Made by a program: the position numbers and the translations under genes. A stretch of DNA of 20,204 nucleotides from CALEUX01 sp037439945 (GTDB lineage: Bacteria; Bacteroidota; Bacteroidia; Bacteroidales; Marinilabiliaceae): positions 1-20,204 of the forward strand of contig JBBIVA010000063.1 of the NCBI GenBank assembly GCA_037439945.1, given 5' to 3'. Each line of letters starts with the position of its first letter. Within the stretch, counting starts at the first letter, position 1. Shown here piece after piece: positions 7,265 through 15,642 of the stretch. The notes under the pieces were generated by a model that saw only the letters and a list, made by a program, of their open reading frames with translations, made no database searches and was not told where the DNA came from.

Positions 7265-7300
7265 AAGGGTCGTTTCATTTGGGCACGACCCTTTTTGTTT
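7265..7300 (+). terminator. Rho-independent terminator of HU/SPOR gene
   Basis: A 9-bp perfect stem AAGGGTCGT (7265-7273) pairs with ACGACCCTT (7285-7293) around an 11-base loop and is followed by a T-rich run. It starts 22 bases after the stop codon at 7242. Confidence 0.85.
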
Positions 7301-7366
7301 AAATATCAAAAATTGGTGAAAAGGTATTGTTTTACTAAATGGTGTTGAAATTAAATAAACACAAAA

Positions 7367-7540
7367 ATGAAGGGATTTAAAAAAGTATTTGCATTACTTT
7401 CCGAAAGCATTGAAACCCTTGATTTGAAACGGATGTGCCTTTTATTGACGATTGTTTTTAACGCTGAGGAATTTAAAGTAAGTTATTTCATCATAATAAA
7501 ATTAATTTTTGAAGGTAATATAGCTTGTCCCGATAAATAG
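7367..7540 (+). CDS. Possible small ORF, 57 aa, unrecognised
   Basis: An open frame starting MKGFKKVFALLSESIETLDL and continuing through a hydrophobic centre (MCLLLTIVF). It has no clear ribosome-binding site, -7 box or known family. The stop falls within the CTTGTCCCGA-containing repeat. It may be a small membrane-associated peptide, a fragment of a decayed gene, or chance. Confidence 0.2.
   Translation: MKGFKKVFALLSESIETLDLKRMCLLLTIVFNAEEFKVSYFIIIKLIFEGNIACPDK
7524..7533 (+). repeat. CTTGTCCCGA repeat, left copy
   Basis: CTTGTCCCGA recurs in inverted orientation as TCGGGACAAG at 9924-9933, so the two copies bracket the cytochrome gene. The right copy sits in a perfect hairpin; the left copy is followed by TAAATAGGGGGA, an imperfect version of the same hairpin. 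Confidence 0.4.
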
Positions 7541-7673
7541 GGGGAACTCGCCCCGAACATTCAGGGCCCGTTTCAAATTATTATTAGTTTGTATAACCTT
7601 TTATTATCCCCCGCAATAGTTATTTCTCAAATTATAAATAAATAGCTGAATAATATTATTTAATCCTAACAAT

Positions 7674-9812
7674 ATGTTTATGAAACCTGCACTAAAATTG
7701 AGTTGTTTAATAATATTCTTAGTTGTGGGATTACAAAATTGTAAACGAATAAATGAATCCGACAGAAAAAGAATTAATGAGTTAAAAGAGATAGGGTTAA
7801 AGGCAGAAATTGTATATTCATCAGACTTTCTTATGGGTAAAGCCCCAAAAAATTTTTATGAATATGCCGGAGTTACCTATAAACCAGCTTTTAACAGTGA
7901 CCCGGGAATTCCTCCCCAGTGTTGGATAGAGACGGGGTACGGAACACAAAATGCATGTAAGTATTGTCATACCAACTATCTTGCTGAAATTGGACACGGC
8001 AATTCATGTCCTATTGCCGAAGACCAGGTTTTGTATAGTTTTCCAAACCCAAATATGAATCATATTTGGTGGCAGAATATTTTAAATCCGCAGGAAATTG
8101 AGAACAGGCTTGCGGAAGATGGAATACCTTTACCTAACATCGATGATGTGGAATATGTACGTAAGGATAACTGGTTACCTGCTTTTTTAAAGGCGCAAAG
8201 CAACGGTAAAAGCGAATGGTTTAACAGTAATGTTAGCGATAACAGTTTTGCTTTATTTCCGGCACTCGACCCACGTAATTTGTTTCCATTTAAAGAATCC
8301 GACCCCACAAATGGAGGAAAAAATGGTTATATTGATCTGAAGGGATTTGTACGTAACAACATGGGGCTATATACCGGATGGAGGGCTGTCAGTTTTTTCC
8401 CCTATTCAATTTTTACTCCTGTAACAGGCAGTGTTAGTGGAATATACATCCGGCTTCCAATTTCTTTTATGTGCCAAAACCGGATTTTTGATGAACTTAT
8501 TTATTCTAAAAACCTCGAGATACTTGAAAAAAACATAAAAAACCAAAACCCTGAAATTAACTATGTTGGCGATGCATCTTCAGTTAAAGTAAAAAAAGGT
8601 TTTTACCCGGTAGGTACCGAGTTTGCCCACCCATTACACTATGCCGATTTGAACGCCGATGGAGAAACCGGTTTAATAGTTGACGGTGTTTCCGGAAACA
8701 TAAATATTGATTATGAATTTCCGGGAACAAGGTCAAAAAAAGTGAAGGAAATCAGGTATATGTATAAGTGGAAGGATATTGGTTTAGATGATATTAAACC
8801 CGTGGAGAATAAACCTGCCAACCCGGGTTATATTGGGAATGAGGGACAAGGATGGGTTGATAATGGCGCCGGGTGGATAATAGCAGGGTTTATTGAAAAC
8901 CGGTGGGGTAATTTACGTCCACAAACTACTGAGGAGCTTGCTCAATGCGTTGGATGCCACTCCAAAACAGGAAATACAATTGATGCTGTTTGGTCGTTTC
9001 AACGAAAATTACCGGGGACTTTGGGTTGGTCAGACATGAATTACGGTGGTTATAACAGTTCACAAAAAACCAGAACATTAATGCCCGATTATAAACAGCA
9101 AAACTCAGAAAAAGGAGAAAAAGGTAATTTTTTCCATTCAGTAGTTGGTGCCGATTTATATGGTATAATGCCCGTAGAAATGAAAACCGAATTAAAACAA
9201 TTTGCCGAGGAAGGCAATATTGTTAAATTGCTTGGTCTTCAATTTAGTATTGATGAAATTTTAGATGATGAAATTCTAAAATATATGGCAAAGGATGAAC
9301 GAAAACCCAGATTACTGGCCCGCCAGAAACTAATGAGGTATTATAGCAGCCGGCTTGCTTACTTAGAGTATAATAAAGACGACGATAATTTATACATTAA
9401 GGGAAATATCTTTTACCCAACAATTGAAACAATGAAATCAAATATTTTTGGGTACAGAAAAATTGTTCTCGACCAAAGTTTTAATCTTGGTAAGGATGTA
9501 TTTGGTTCACAGTCTGACCATGTTCCCTTTACTTTTCGTTCGGATGGTACAGTAAGGGATGAAAATGGCAGAATTATTCCGGTTGGAAATGTAATTTACA
9601 GTCGTCCATACAATAAACTTGGTATTGGCACAACCCCAACAGGAATAATTGCAGGTGAATATGTTGATAAAAAGGGAAATGTGGTAAAAGAAGGATCAGA
9701 TGGGGCAGTAGGGCTTTCAGGAACCCTGGATATGTATTATAACCCGGTTTTGGGCGAAAAAAAGGTAGAAGCCAAAGATATTGGATTTGATAAATTAAAG
9801 GTTGGAAAATAG
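7674..9812 (+). CDS. Diheme c-type cytochrome lipoprotein, unassigned family
   Basis: A 712-aa exported protein. A hydrophobic signal segment ends at Cys23 (VVGLQNC then KR), consistent with a relaxed Bacteroidota lipobox. Two c-heme sites are visible: Cys95-Lys-Tyr-Cys98-His99 and Cys425-Val-Gly-Cys428-His429, about 330 residues apart, suggesting two separate heme-binding halves. A calcium-loop-like DLNADGETGL lies at 325-334, between the heme sites. Extra cysteines near the first site (PPQCW and GNSCP) could form a disulphide. I do not recognise the family. The size and heme spacing do not match MauG/CcpA peroxidases by eye. It is monocistronic, with 431 and 315 bases of non-coding DNA around it and no cytochrome maturation or oxidoreductase partner nearby. 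The ATG at 7680 is an equally good start. Confidence 0.75.
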   Translation: MFMKPALKLSCLIIFLVVGLQNCKRINESDRKRINELKEIGLKAEIVYSSDFLMGKAPKNFYEYAGVTYKPAFNSDPGIPPQCWIETGYGTQNACKYCHTNYLAEIGHGNSCPIAEDQVLYSFPNPNMNHIWWQNILNPQEIENRLAEDGIPLPNIDDVEYVRKDNWLPAFLKAQSNGKSEWFNSNVSDNSFALFPALDPRNLFPFKESDPTNGGKNGYIDLKGFVRNNMGLYTGWRAVSFFPYSIFTPVTGSVSGIYIRLPISFMCQNRIFDELIYSKNLEILEKNIKNQNPEINYVGDASSVKVKKGFYPVGTEFAHPLHYADLNADGETGLIVDGVSGNINIDYEFPGTRSKKVKEIRYMYKWKDIGLDDIKPVENKPANPGYIGNEGQGWVDNGAGWIIAGFIENRWGNLRPQTTEELAQCVGCHSKTGNTIDAVWSFQRKLPGTLGWSDMNYGGYNSSQKTRTLMPDYKQQNSEKGEKGNFFHSVVGADLYGIMPVEMKTELKQFAEEGNIVKLLGLQFSIDEILDDEILKYMAKDERKPRLLARQKLMRYYSSRLAYLEYNKDDDNLYIKGNIFYPTIETMKSNIFGYRKIVLDQSFNLGKDVFGSQSDHVPFTFRSDGTVRDENGRIIPVGNVIYSRPYNKLGIGTTPTGIIAGEYVDKKGNVVKEGSDGAVGLSGTLDMYYNPVLGEKKVEAKDIGFDKLKVGK

Positions 9813-9845
9813 GTTGGTATTCATAAATAACAAAATTATTTTTAA

Positions 9846-9887
9846 AAGGGATTATGGCTTGTCACCCAATTGTGGGATAACTCCCTT
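9846..9887 (+). terminator. Structured stem-loop after cytochrome gene
   Basis: AAGGG with the following ATTAT pairs with ATAA-CT-CCCTT, with an inner CCCA/TGGG helix around ATTG. It begins 33 bases after the stop at 9812. There is no clean U-run, so terminator function is uncertain; it could protect the 3' end. Confidence 0.4.
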
Positions 9888-9913
9888 GTTGCTGATTTTG
9901 TTATTGTTGTGTT

Positions 9914-9933
9914 TCCCGAAAAGTCGGGACAAG
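9914..9933 (+). repeat. TCCCGA/TCGGGA hairpin, right repeat copy
   Basis: A perfect 6-bp stem TCCCGA (9914-9919) and TCGGGA (9924-9929) closes an AAAG loop and is followed by CAAG. Its reverse complement begins CTTGTCCCGA, the sequence found at 7524-7533. This may be a small dispersed palindromic element. Confidence 0.45.
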
Positions 9934-10127
9934 TTGTGTTTTTTTGCAAACATGTTCGTATAATCAGTTAATATTTTGTTTTTTTAATTGAAGGATTGTC
10001 AAACCTAAATTATCGGAAAGTTTACATGAATTACTTTTATTGGCGTTTGTGATTGAACATAACATGTCAGCATCAAACATATTTGGACTTATATTAAGAT
10101 ATTTAACCAGAAAGAATCAAATTAATA

Positions 10128-11702
10128 ATGTTTATGAATATTACACAGGCAATTATTGTTTTAATAGGGTTAATAAATATTGGTTTATTAATTATTGTTT
10201 TGGTAAAAGGTAAAAGCGGTTCAGACCTTGCTAATAAACTTGATTTGGTTGGTGCAAATATGGCACGTATTGAAGCTAATTTAAAGGAAGATTTCAGGGT
10301 TAACCGTGAAGAGAATTCTACACTGGCACGTGACAACCGAACAGAAATGAGCACTTCATTTAAAGATTTTAAGGAGGGAATGTCTGAAACATTAAGGTTA
10401 ATAACCGAGCAAAACCAAAAAGCATTAGAAACAATAAATAAAACTCTTGAGGAGAGTAATAAACAAAACCGGGAAACTCTTGTGTTAAGCTTAAAAGAGT
10501 TTATAACCGAACAAAGGGTAAAATTTGATGAGTTAAAGGCTGAGCAAAAGGAATTAACAACACGAACAGTTGAACAACTCGAAAAAGTCATTAACAGGGC
10601 CAAAGAAGATAATATTTTTATGCGCGAGGCCATTGATAAGGCCTTTAAGGAGTTTCAATCATCGTTTGATAAAAATGTGGCATCGTTTAACGATTTGCAG
10701 CGCGAAAAATTTGTACAACTTGAGGAAAAGCAAACAAAACTGATTGAAAGCACTGAAAAGAAACTTGAGGAAATGCGTGCCACTGTTGATGAAAAATTGC
10801 AAAAAACTTTAAATGAACGTATTGGCCAGTCATTTGAAATTGTAAGCAAACAATTGGAAAGTGTTCAAAACGGGCTTGGCGAAATGAAAAACCTTGCCCA
10901 GGATGTGGGCGGGTTAAAACGTGTTTTAAGTAATGTTAAAATGCGTGGAGGCATTGGAGAGGTGCAACTTTCGTTATTGTTGGAGCAGATTTTGGCCCCC
11001 GACCAGTACGAATCAAATGTGAAAACAAAAAAGGGGAGTTCCGAAGTGGTTGAGTTTGCTATAAAATTACCGGGCCGTGATGACAGTAATTCAATTGTTT
11101 GGCTGCCGGTAGATGCAAAATTCCCCAGGGATGTTTACGAGCATTTGCAGAATGCCTATGACACGGCCGATGCTTCCCAGATTGAGAATGCTCAAAAAAC
11201 ATTGTTTGCAACAATCAGAAAAATGGCAAAAGATGTGAGCGATAAATATATTGACCCACCAAATACAACCGACTTTGCAATAATGTTTTTGCCATTTGAG
11301 GGAATATATGCCGAGGTGGTTCGTAAAGCAAGCCTTCTTGAGGAATTACAACGTGATTATAAGATAGTACTTACCGGCCCCACCACTTTGGCTGCAATTC
11401 TTAATAGTTTGCAAATGGGTTTCAGAACCCTGGCAATACAAAAACGCAGTGGGGAGGTGTGGAAAATTCTTGGTGCGGTTAAAAAAGAGTTTGAGAATTT
11501 TGGCGGATTACTTGAAAAAGCCCAGAAAAATCTTCACTCGGCAAGTAACCAGATTGACGAGGTAATGGGAAAAAGAACCAGGGCCATTCAGAGAAAATTA
11601 AAAAGTGTAGAATCGCTTGATTCGGCTCAGGCCAGTTTAATGTTGAACGGAGAATTGGGAGGAGATGATGAAGATATTATTGATGAAGAGTTATCTCAAT
11701 AA
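10128..11702 (+). CDS. rmuC: DNA recombination protein RmuC homologue
   Basis: A 524-aa RmuC-family protein. It has an N-terminal membrane anchor (about residues 5-24, IIVLIGLINIGLLIIVLV). A long coiled coil rich in Glu, Lys and Gln runs from about 30 to 260. The conserved PD-(D/E)xK-like RmuC domain (about 262-470) follows, with LKRVLSNVKMRGGIGEVQL, WLPVDAKFPRDVYEHL, MFLPFEGIYAEVV and LTGPTTLAAILNSLQMGF. It ends in an acidic tail. In E. coli RmuC limits inversions at short inverted repeats and behaves as a predicted nuclease. The gene is monocistronic, and a bidirectional terminator separates it from metG. The ATG at 10134 is an alternative start. An apparent long minus-strand frame across the coiled coil is a composition artefact. 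Confidence 0.93.
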   Translation: MFMNITQAIIVLIGLINIGLLIIVLVKGKSGSDLANKLDLVGANMARIEANLKEDFRVNREENSTLARDNRTEMSTSFKDFKEGMSETLRLITEQNQKALETINKTLEESNKQNRETLVLSLKEFITEQRVKFDELKAEQKELTTRTVEQLEKVINRAKEDNIFMREAIDKAFKEFQSSFDKNVASFNDLQREKFVQLEEKQTKLIESTEKKLEEMRATVDEKLQKTLNERIGQSFEIVSKQLESVQNGLGEMKNLAQDVGGLKRVLSNVKMRGGIGEVQLSLLLEQILAPDQYESNVKTKKGSSEVVEFAIKLPGRDDSNSIVWLPVDAKFPRDVYEHLQNAYDTADASQIENAQKTLFATIRKMAKDVSDKYIDPPNTTDFAIMFLPFEGIYAEVVRKASLLEELQRDYKIVLTGPTTLAAILNSLQMGFRTLAIQKRSGEVWKILGAVKKEFENFGGLLEKAQKNLHSASNQIDEVMGKRTRAIQRKLKSVESLDSAQASLMLNGELGGDDEDIIDEELSQ

Positions 11703-11849
11703 AAACTAATTCGTATAAATTGTTATAATTTCAACATAATAATATCTTTAAATAATTATTTGTCAAGTAATTCTAATTTAAGATATTGCAACCTTTGGTC
11801 TTGAAAACCGATGTATATAAGATGTAACCTTTTAATAATTATGTATTAA

Positions 11850-11887
11850 AATAAATCCACTTTTTTGGCAGTGGATTTATTTTTTTT
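11850..11887. terminator. Bidirectional terminator shared by rmuC and metG
   Basis: A 12-bp perfect stem AATAAATCCACT (11850-11861) and AGTGGATTTATT (11870-11881) closes an 8-base loop. A T-run follows on the + strand, and TTTTAAT follows on the - strand. It lies between the convergent ends of rmuC and metG. Confidence 0.85.
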
Positions 11888-11894
11888 AGTTGTT

Positions 11895-13928
11895 TTACTT
11901 CACTTCCGAGCCATTTTTAACTTTGGCCAACGGAGAAACAAAAACCAGTTTTCCATCAGCATTTTCAGCCATAAGAATCATTCCCTGTGAATCAATTCCC
12001 TTTATATTGCGGGGAGCCAGGTTCACTAATATTGAAACCTGTTTGCCAATAATTTCATCGGGTTGAAAATATTCTGCAATGCCTGAAACCACCGTTCGCT
12101 GGTCAATTCCGGTGTCAATTTTAAGTTTCAGCAGTTTTTTAGTTTTGGCAACTTTTTCGGCTTCTAAAATGGTGCCAACCCGTATGTCCATAGCCGAAAA
12201 CTCATCATAGCTAACATTTGATTTTGATGAAGGTGCAGTTTTGGATTCGGCCTGGTTCATAATTTTTGTCTGTTCCAGTTTATTAAGTTGAATTCCAATG
12301 GTTTCATCTTCAATTTTTTCGAAAAGAAGCGATGGCTCATTAATTTTATGCCCCGGTTTTAAAACTTCCTTGTTTCCGCAAAGGTTCCAATCTGTATCGC
12401 CCATATTCAGCATATTTCTAAGTTTTTTTGCTGAAAATGGCAGGAAAGGTTCAGTTAATATAGCCAGATTGGCCGTAATTTGAAGTGCTATATTTAGAAT
12501 TGTTGCTACCCTTTCAGGTTCTGTTTTTATAAGTTTCCAGGGTTCGGTATCGGCCAGATATTTATTTCCAAGCCTTGCCAGGTTCATAGCTTCTTTTACA
12601 GCTTCCCTGAATTTGAAATTTTCGATGTTTTCTTCAGTGTTTTTTACTATTACACCAATGCTGTCAAGTGTTTCTTTATCAAAATTTGTAAGAGCTGCCA
12701 AAGCCGGTACTGATCCGTTATAATATTTTTGGGTAAGCACCATTGACCGATTTACAAAATTCCCATAAATAGCAACCAGTTCGTTATTATTGCGGGACTG
12801 AAAGTCTTTCCAGGTAAAATCATTATCCTTTGTTTCCGGGGCATTGGCAGTCAGAACATATCTTAGAACATCCTGTTTGTCCTTAAAGTCAACCAGGTAC
12901 TCGTGAAGCCAGACAGCCCAGTTGCGCGATGTTGAAATTTTATCACCTTCAAGATTCAGAAATTCGTTGGCAGGGACATTTTCGGGTAAAATGTATGAAC
13001 CTTCGGCTTTAAGCATAGCCGGGAAAACTATACAATGGAAAACAATATTATCCTTACCAATAAAATGCAACAAACGGCATTGTTCATCTTTCCAGTATTT
13101 TTCCCAATCAGGAGTTAGTTCACGTGTGGCCGAAATGTAACCAATGGGAGCATCAAACCAAACATAAAGCACCTTACCATCGGCCCCATCAACCGGAAGG
13201 GGAACCCCCCAGTCAAGATCACGGCTTACGGCACGCGGCTGCAGGCCCAGGTCGAGCCAAGATTTACATTGTCCGTACACATTACTTTTCCACTCTTTGT
13301 GATCTTCCAAAATCCATTTTCGTAAAAACTGCTCATGTTTATCGAGTGGCAAATACCAGTGTTTAGTACTTTTCATAACCGGCGTGCTGCCTGAAATTGT
13401 TGACTTTGGGTTAATAAGGTCGGTTGCGTTCAGTGAAGTGCCACAACTTTCGCATTGATCGCCATAGGCCCCATCTTTTCCGCAATGGGGGCAGGCACCT
13501 GTAATATACCTGTCGGCAAGGAACTGTTTTGCCTCCATGTCGTAATATTGTCCGGATTCTTTTTCAATGAACTCACCTTTATCGTATAAAGTTCGAAAAA
13601 ACTGTGAAGCAGTTTCGTAATGTATTTTACGGCTTGTACGGGAATATACATCAAATGAAATCCCAAAATCACGAAACGAACATTCAATTATACGATGGTA
13701 TTTATCAACAACATCCTGGGGAGAAATACCTTCCTTCCGGGCTTTTAAGGTTATTGGAACACCGTGCTCATCGGAACCTCCTATAAGCAATACATCTTTT
13801 CCTTTAAGCCTCAAATAGCGAACATAAATATCGGCGGGGATATAAACACCGGCCAAATGGCCTATGTGAACAGGTCCATTGGCATATGGAAGGGCTGTAG
13901 TAACCAAGGTGCGCTTAAAATTTGTCAT
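11895..13928 (-). CDS. metG: Methionyl-tRNA synthetase with C-terminal tRNA-binding domain
   Basis: Charges tRNA-Met with methionine; class I synthetase, 677 aa, cytosolic dimer. The HIGH motif is intact (His21-Ile-Gly-His24, in VHIGHLAG). The zinc knuckle has four cysteines (Cys146, Cys149, Cys159, Cys162). The second signature appears as KISTS (330-334, in EGDKISTSRNW), the variant common in Bacteroidota and archaeal-type enzymes rather than KMSKS. An alpha-helical anticodon domain follows with the NFKFREAVKEAM region. After a Ser/Lys-rich linker, a Trbp111/EMAP-like OB domain fills about 578-677 (DIRVGTILEAEKV, VNLAPRNIKGIDSQGMIL). The gene is alone on this strand and divergent from the carboxypeptidase gene, with a -7 box at 14043-14050. 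Confidence 0.97.
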   Translation of the reverse strand: MTNFKRTLVTTALPYANGPVHIGHLAGVYIPADIYVRYLRLKGKDVLLIGGSDEHGVPITLKARKEGISPQDVVDKYHRIIECSFRDFGISFDVYSRTSRKIHYETASQFFRTLYDKGEFIEKESGQYYDMEAKQFLADRYITGACPHCGKDGAYGDQCESCGTSLNATDLINPKSTISGSTPVMKSTKHWYLPLDKHEQFLRKWILEDHKEWKSNVYGQCKSWLDLGLQPRAVSRDLDWGVPLPVDGADGKVLYVWFDAPIGYISATRELTPDWEKYWKDEQCRLLHFIGKDNIVFHCIVFPAMLKAEGSYILPENVPANEFLNLEGDKISTSRNWAVWLHEYLVDFKDKQDVLRYVLTANAPETKDNDFTWKDFQSRNNNELVAIYGNFVNRSMVLTQKYYNGSVPALAALTNFDKETLDSIGVIVKNTEENIENFKFREAVKEAMNLARLGNKYLADTEPWKLIKTEPERVATILNIALQITANLAILTEPFLPFSAKKLRNMLNMGDTDWNLCGNKEVLKPGHKINEPSLLFEKIEDETIGIQLNKLEQTKIMNQAESKTAPSSKSNVSYDEFSAMDIRVGTILEAEKVAKTKKLLKLKIDTGIDQRTVVSGIAEYFQPDEIIGKQVSILVNLAPRNIKGIDSQGMILMAENADGKLVFVSPLAKVKNGSEVK

Positions 13929-13987
13929 TTGGATAATCTGAATATATTTTTTGTTTTTTTTTGATTATTATGCAGTTGCATAAAAAT

Positions 13988-14005
13988 GTCCTTGTATACC
14001 AGGAC
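13988..14005. promoter_or_regulatory. Small hairpin in metG leader
   Basis: GTCCT (13988-13992) pairs with AGGAC (14001-14005) around TGTATACC, which itself contains the palindrome GTATAC. It lies in the leader of metG between promoter and start. It could be an operator or RNA element; there is no match to a known riboswitch class. Confidence 0.25.
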
Positions 14006-14042
14006 GATTTCATTAGGTAACCTCTATTTTTTTTTAACTTCA

Positions 14043-14050
14043 CAAAGATA
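14043..14050 (-). promoter_or_regulatory. -7 box (TAnnTTTG) for metG
   Basis: Minus-strand TATCTTTG is an exact match to the Bacteroidota -7 consensus. It lies 114 bases upstream of the metG ATG and would give a leader of about 105 bases. No -33 box is visible at standard spacing. Confidence 0.35.
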
Positions 14051-14094
14051 ACCAAACAATTAAATTGTAATATTGTGATATATACAATAAAACA

Positions 14095-15003
14095 ATGATT
14101 ATACCTCCATTTTTAAAAAAGAATTCGCTGGTTGGCCTGGTTTCTCCGGCAGGAAAAATTTGCGAGGCTGAAATAAGGCGCGGCGAAGAATTTTTGAATG
14201 CACATAAATTCAGGCATATACGTGCATCGCACGTGGCTGATTCGTGGCACCAGTTTGCATCAACCGATGAGAAAAGGGCTGCCGGTTTTCAGGAGATGCT
14301 TAATAATCCGGAAATTGAAGCTATTTGGTGTTCAAGAGGGGGATATGGGGCTATAAGGCTTCTTGATTTAATTGATTTTTCAACTCTTAAATCAAACCCA
14401 AAATGGCTTATTGGGTACAGTGATATAACTGTATTTCATGCAGTTGTGCAAAATATTTTTGGTTTATGCACTATTCATGGGCCAATGGTGCGTAGTTTAA
14501 AAGAGGGGAGCTTTAACAATACCGGTATTAAGAATTTGTGGGAACTTTTACAAGGAAACCCACCTTCGTATAATATTCAAACACATGTATTAAACAGGAA
14601 CGGAAAAGCAAAAGGAACTTTAATAGGTGGAAATTTGTCCCTTTTGTATGCTTTAATTGGGTCACCTTACGATTTTAACCCCACCGGTAAAGTGCTTTTT
14701 ATTGAAGATGTTGGTGAGTATCTTTATCACCTCGACCGAATGATGTTTGCTTTAAAAATAAGTGGAAAGCTGGCAGGTTTAGCCGGGTTGGTAGTAGGTC
14801 AAATGAGCAATATGCAGGATAATGAAACACCGTTTGGATTAACGGCCAACCAGATTATTTCCAATGCAGTGAAGGATTATAATTACCCTGTTATTTTTGA
14901 TTTTCCGGCCGGCCACGCAAGACAAAACGAACCATTAATTTTGGGAGCCAGAGTAAACATGGATGTTAATAAGGAAAAATCAGAGTTGAAGTTTTTATTA
15001 TGA
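14095..15003 (+). CDS. ldcA: LD-carboxypeptidase (peptidase family S66)
   Basis: Predicted muramoyltetrapeptide LD-carboxypeptidase, which removes the terminal D-Ala from tetrapeptide stems during cytoplasmic peptidoglycan recycling. The protein is 302 aa, the family's normal length, and has no signal peptide. S66 signatures are visible: the opening VGLVSPAGKI, the CSRGGYGAIRLLDLIDF strand-loop, the nucleophile in GYSDIT (Ser109), the catalytic Glu204 in FIEDVGE and the catalytic His274 in GHARQNE, completing a Ser-Glu-His triad. GGNLSLLYALIGSPYDF is the usual linker region. It is divergent from metG, 166 bases away. A microcin-self-immunity S66 protein (MccF type) is an alternative in the same family, but no microcin genes are near. 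Confidence 0.93.
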   Translation: MIIPPFLKKNSLVGLVSPAGKICEAEIRRGEEFLNAHKFRHIRASHVADSWHQFASTDEKRAAGFQEMLNNPEIEAIWCSRGGYGAIRLLDLIDFSTLKSNPKWLIGYSDITVFHAVVQNIFGLCTIHGPMVRSLKEGSFNNTGIKNLWELLQGNPPSYNIQTHVLNRNGKAKGTLIGGNLSLLYALIGSPYDFNPTGKVLFIEDVGEYLYHLDRMMFALKISGKLAGLAGLVVGQMSNMQDNETPFGLTANQIISNAVKDYNYPVIFDFPAGHARQNEPLILGARVNMDVNKEKSELKFLL

Positions 15004-15039
15004 CTACCGCTTTTTTTAAAGACTAGCTAAAAACACTTT

Positions 15040-15153
15040 ATGGAACTATTAAGTGAAAATGATTATTTCAAAATTACTCCGGTATTGCAAAAGGTAACCA
15101 TTAATAATTTGTTTGCCCTAAAGGTTATCGGATTCAGAAAATGCCGCCCTTAG
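15040..15153 (+). pseudogene. Possible truncated GNAT acetyltransferase start
   Basis: A 37-codon frame translating as MELLSENDYFKITPVLQK, then VTINNLFALKVIG, before a stop. The KVTINNLFA segment resembles by memory the beginning of a group of Bacteroidota GNAT acetyltransferases. No acetyl-CoA-binding motif follows in any frame. It is probably a remnant of a decayed gene, or a chance frame. Confidence 0.25.
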
Positions 15154-15302
15154 TTTCAATCGTTTTTTTCGAGGTTACAAATACCCAAGAGGGCCGTGTT
15201 ATCAAAAATCTGTTATGTTTCATCAACATGTATCTTCAATCTTAAGCGGGTAATTATATAGAGCATTATATTTTTTCAATTAATGGGACCGTGTTAAAAG
15301 AG

Positions 15303-15327
15303 TAGTGCCCCAAAATCAGGGACACTA
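15303..15327. repeat. Imperfect inverted repeat in decayed region
   Basis: TAGTG-C-CCC (15303-15311) pairs with GGG-A-CACTA (15319-15327), with one mismatch, around a short loop. It may be a fused end remnant of an insertion sequence or a weak terminator-like hairpin. No transposase is nearby. Confidence 0.25.
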
Positions 15328-15642
15328 TCTTTATTCCTTGCCATTCTATCTAAAAATTCTCAATTATTTTGTTCACGGTTCTTCAAATCTATTTAGTAAA
15401 CTTCTACCGTGGATTCTATAAACTTATTTATTCTTCCACAGGCTTTTATTTTGTTCTTAAAACAAGATTTATTAAAGCAATCCTCATACAATAGATCGTT
15501 AGACTTTTACAATATTAGAAAAAGGGCAAATTCTTGATATTAAATACATTAAAGGTTTACCAAATATTTTTGTATGCATCTGTAAATCAAGCAAATAAAA
15601 AAATAACTAACTAACTATTACTCATATCATGATCGTTTTATT

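Larger units (their letters stand above)
7243..7673. other. Intergenic region between HU/SPOR gene and cytochrome
   Basis: It contains the terminator of the HU/SPOR gene, a weak 57-codon open frame (7367-7540) and one copy of the CTTGTCCCGA repeat (7524-7533). Nothing else recognisable was seen. Confidence 0.5.
9813..10127. other. Intergenic region between cytochrome gene and rmuC
   Basis: It holds two structured elements: a bulged stem-loop at about 9846-9887 and a perfect hairpin at 9914-9929 that includes the right copy of the TCGGGACAAG repeat. The remaining sequence up to the rmuC start shows nothing I can assign. Confidence 0.5.
15004..15642. other. Gene-poor, decayed-looking region
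   Basis: These 639 bases carry no intact gene. There is a 37-codon frame at 15040-15153 that looks like the start of an acetyltransferase, a short imperfect hairpin at 15303-15327, and AT-rich sequence. Short overlapping open frames follow the fragment in other phases, consistent with decay, but no homology could be established by eye. Confidence 0.5.

Noticed and set aside
10103..10633. Long minus-strand open frame opposite the start of rmuC
   Set aside because: It is antisense to the coiled-coil region of rmuC. Its Ser/Phe/Leu-rich product reflects the Glu/Lys-rich composition of the real gene.
11895..13928. KISTS in place of KMSKS in MetRS as an anomaly
   Set aside because: This variant is usual for MetRS of this bacterial group; the rest of the enzyme is intact.
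15610..15625. Tandem CTAA repeats downstream of the FISUMP gene
   Set aside because: Only about three copies of a 4-base unit in AT-rich DNA; no evidence of function.
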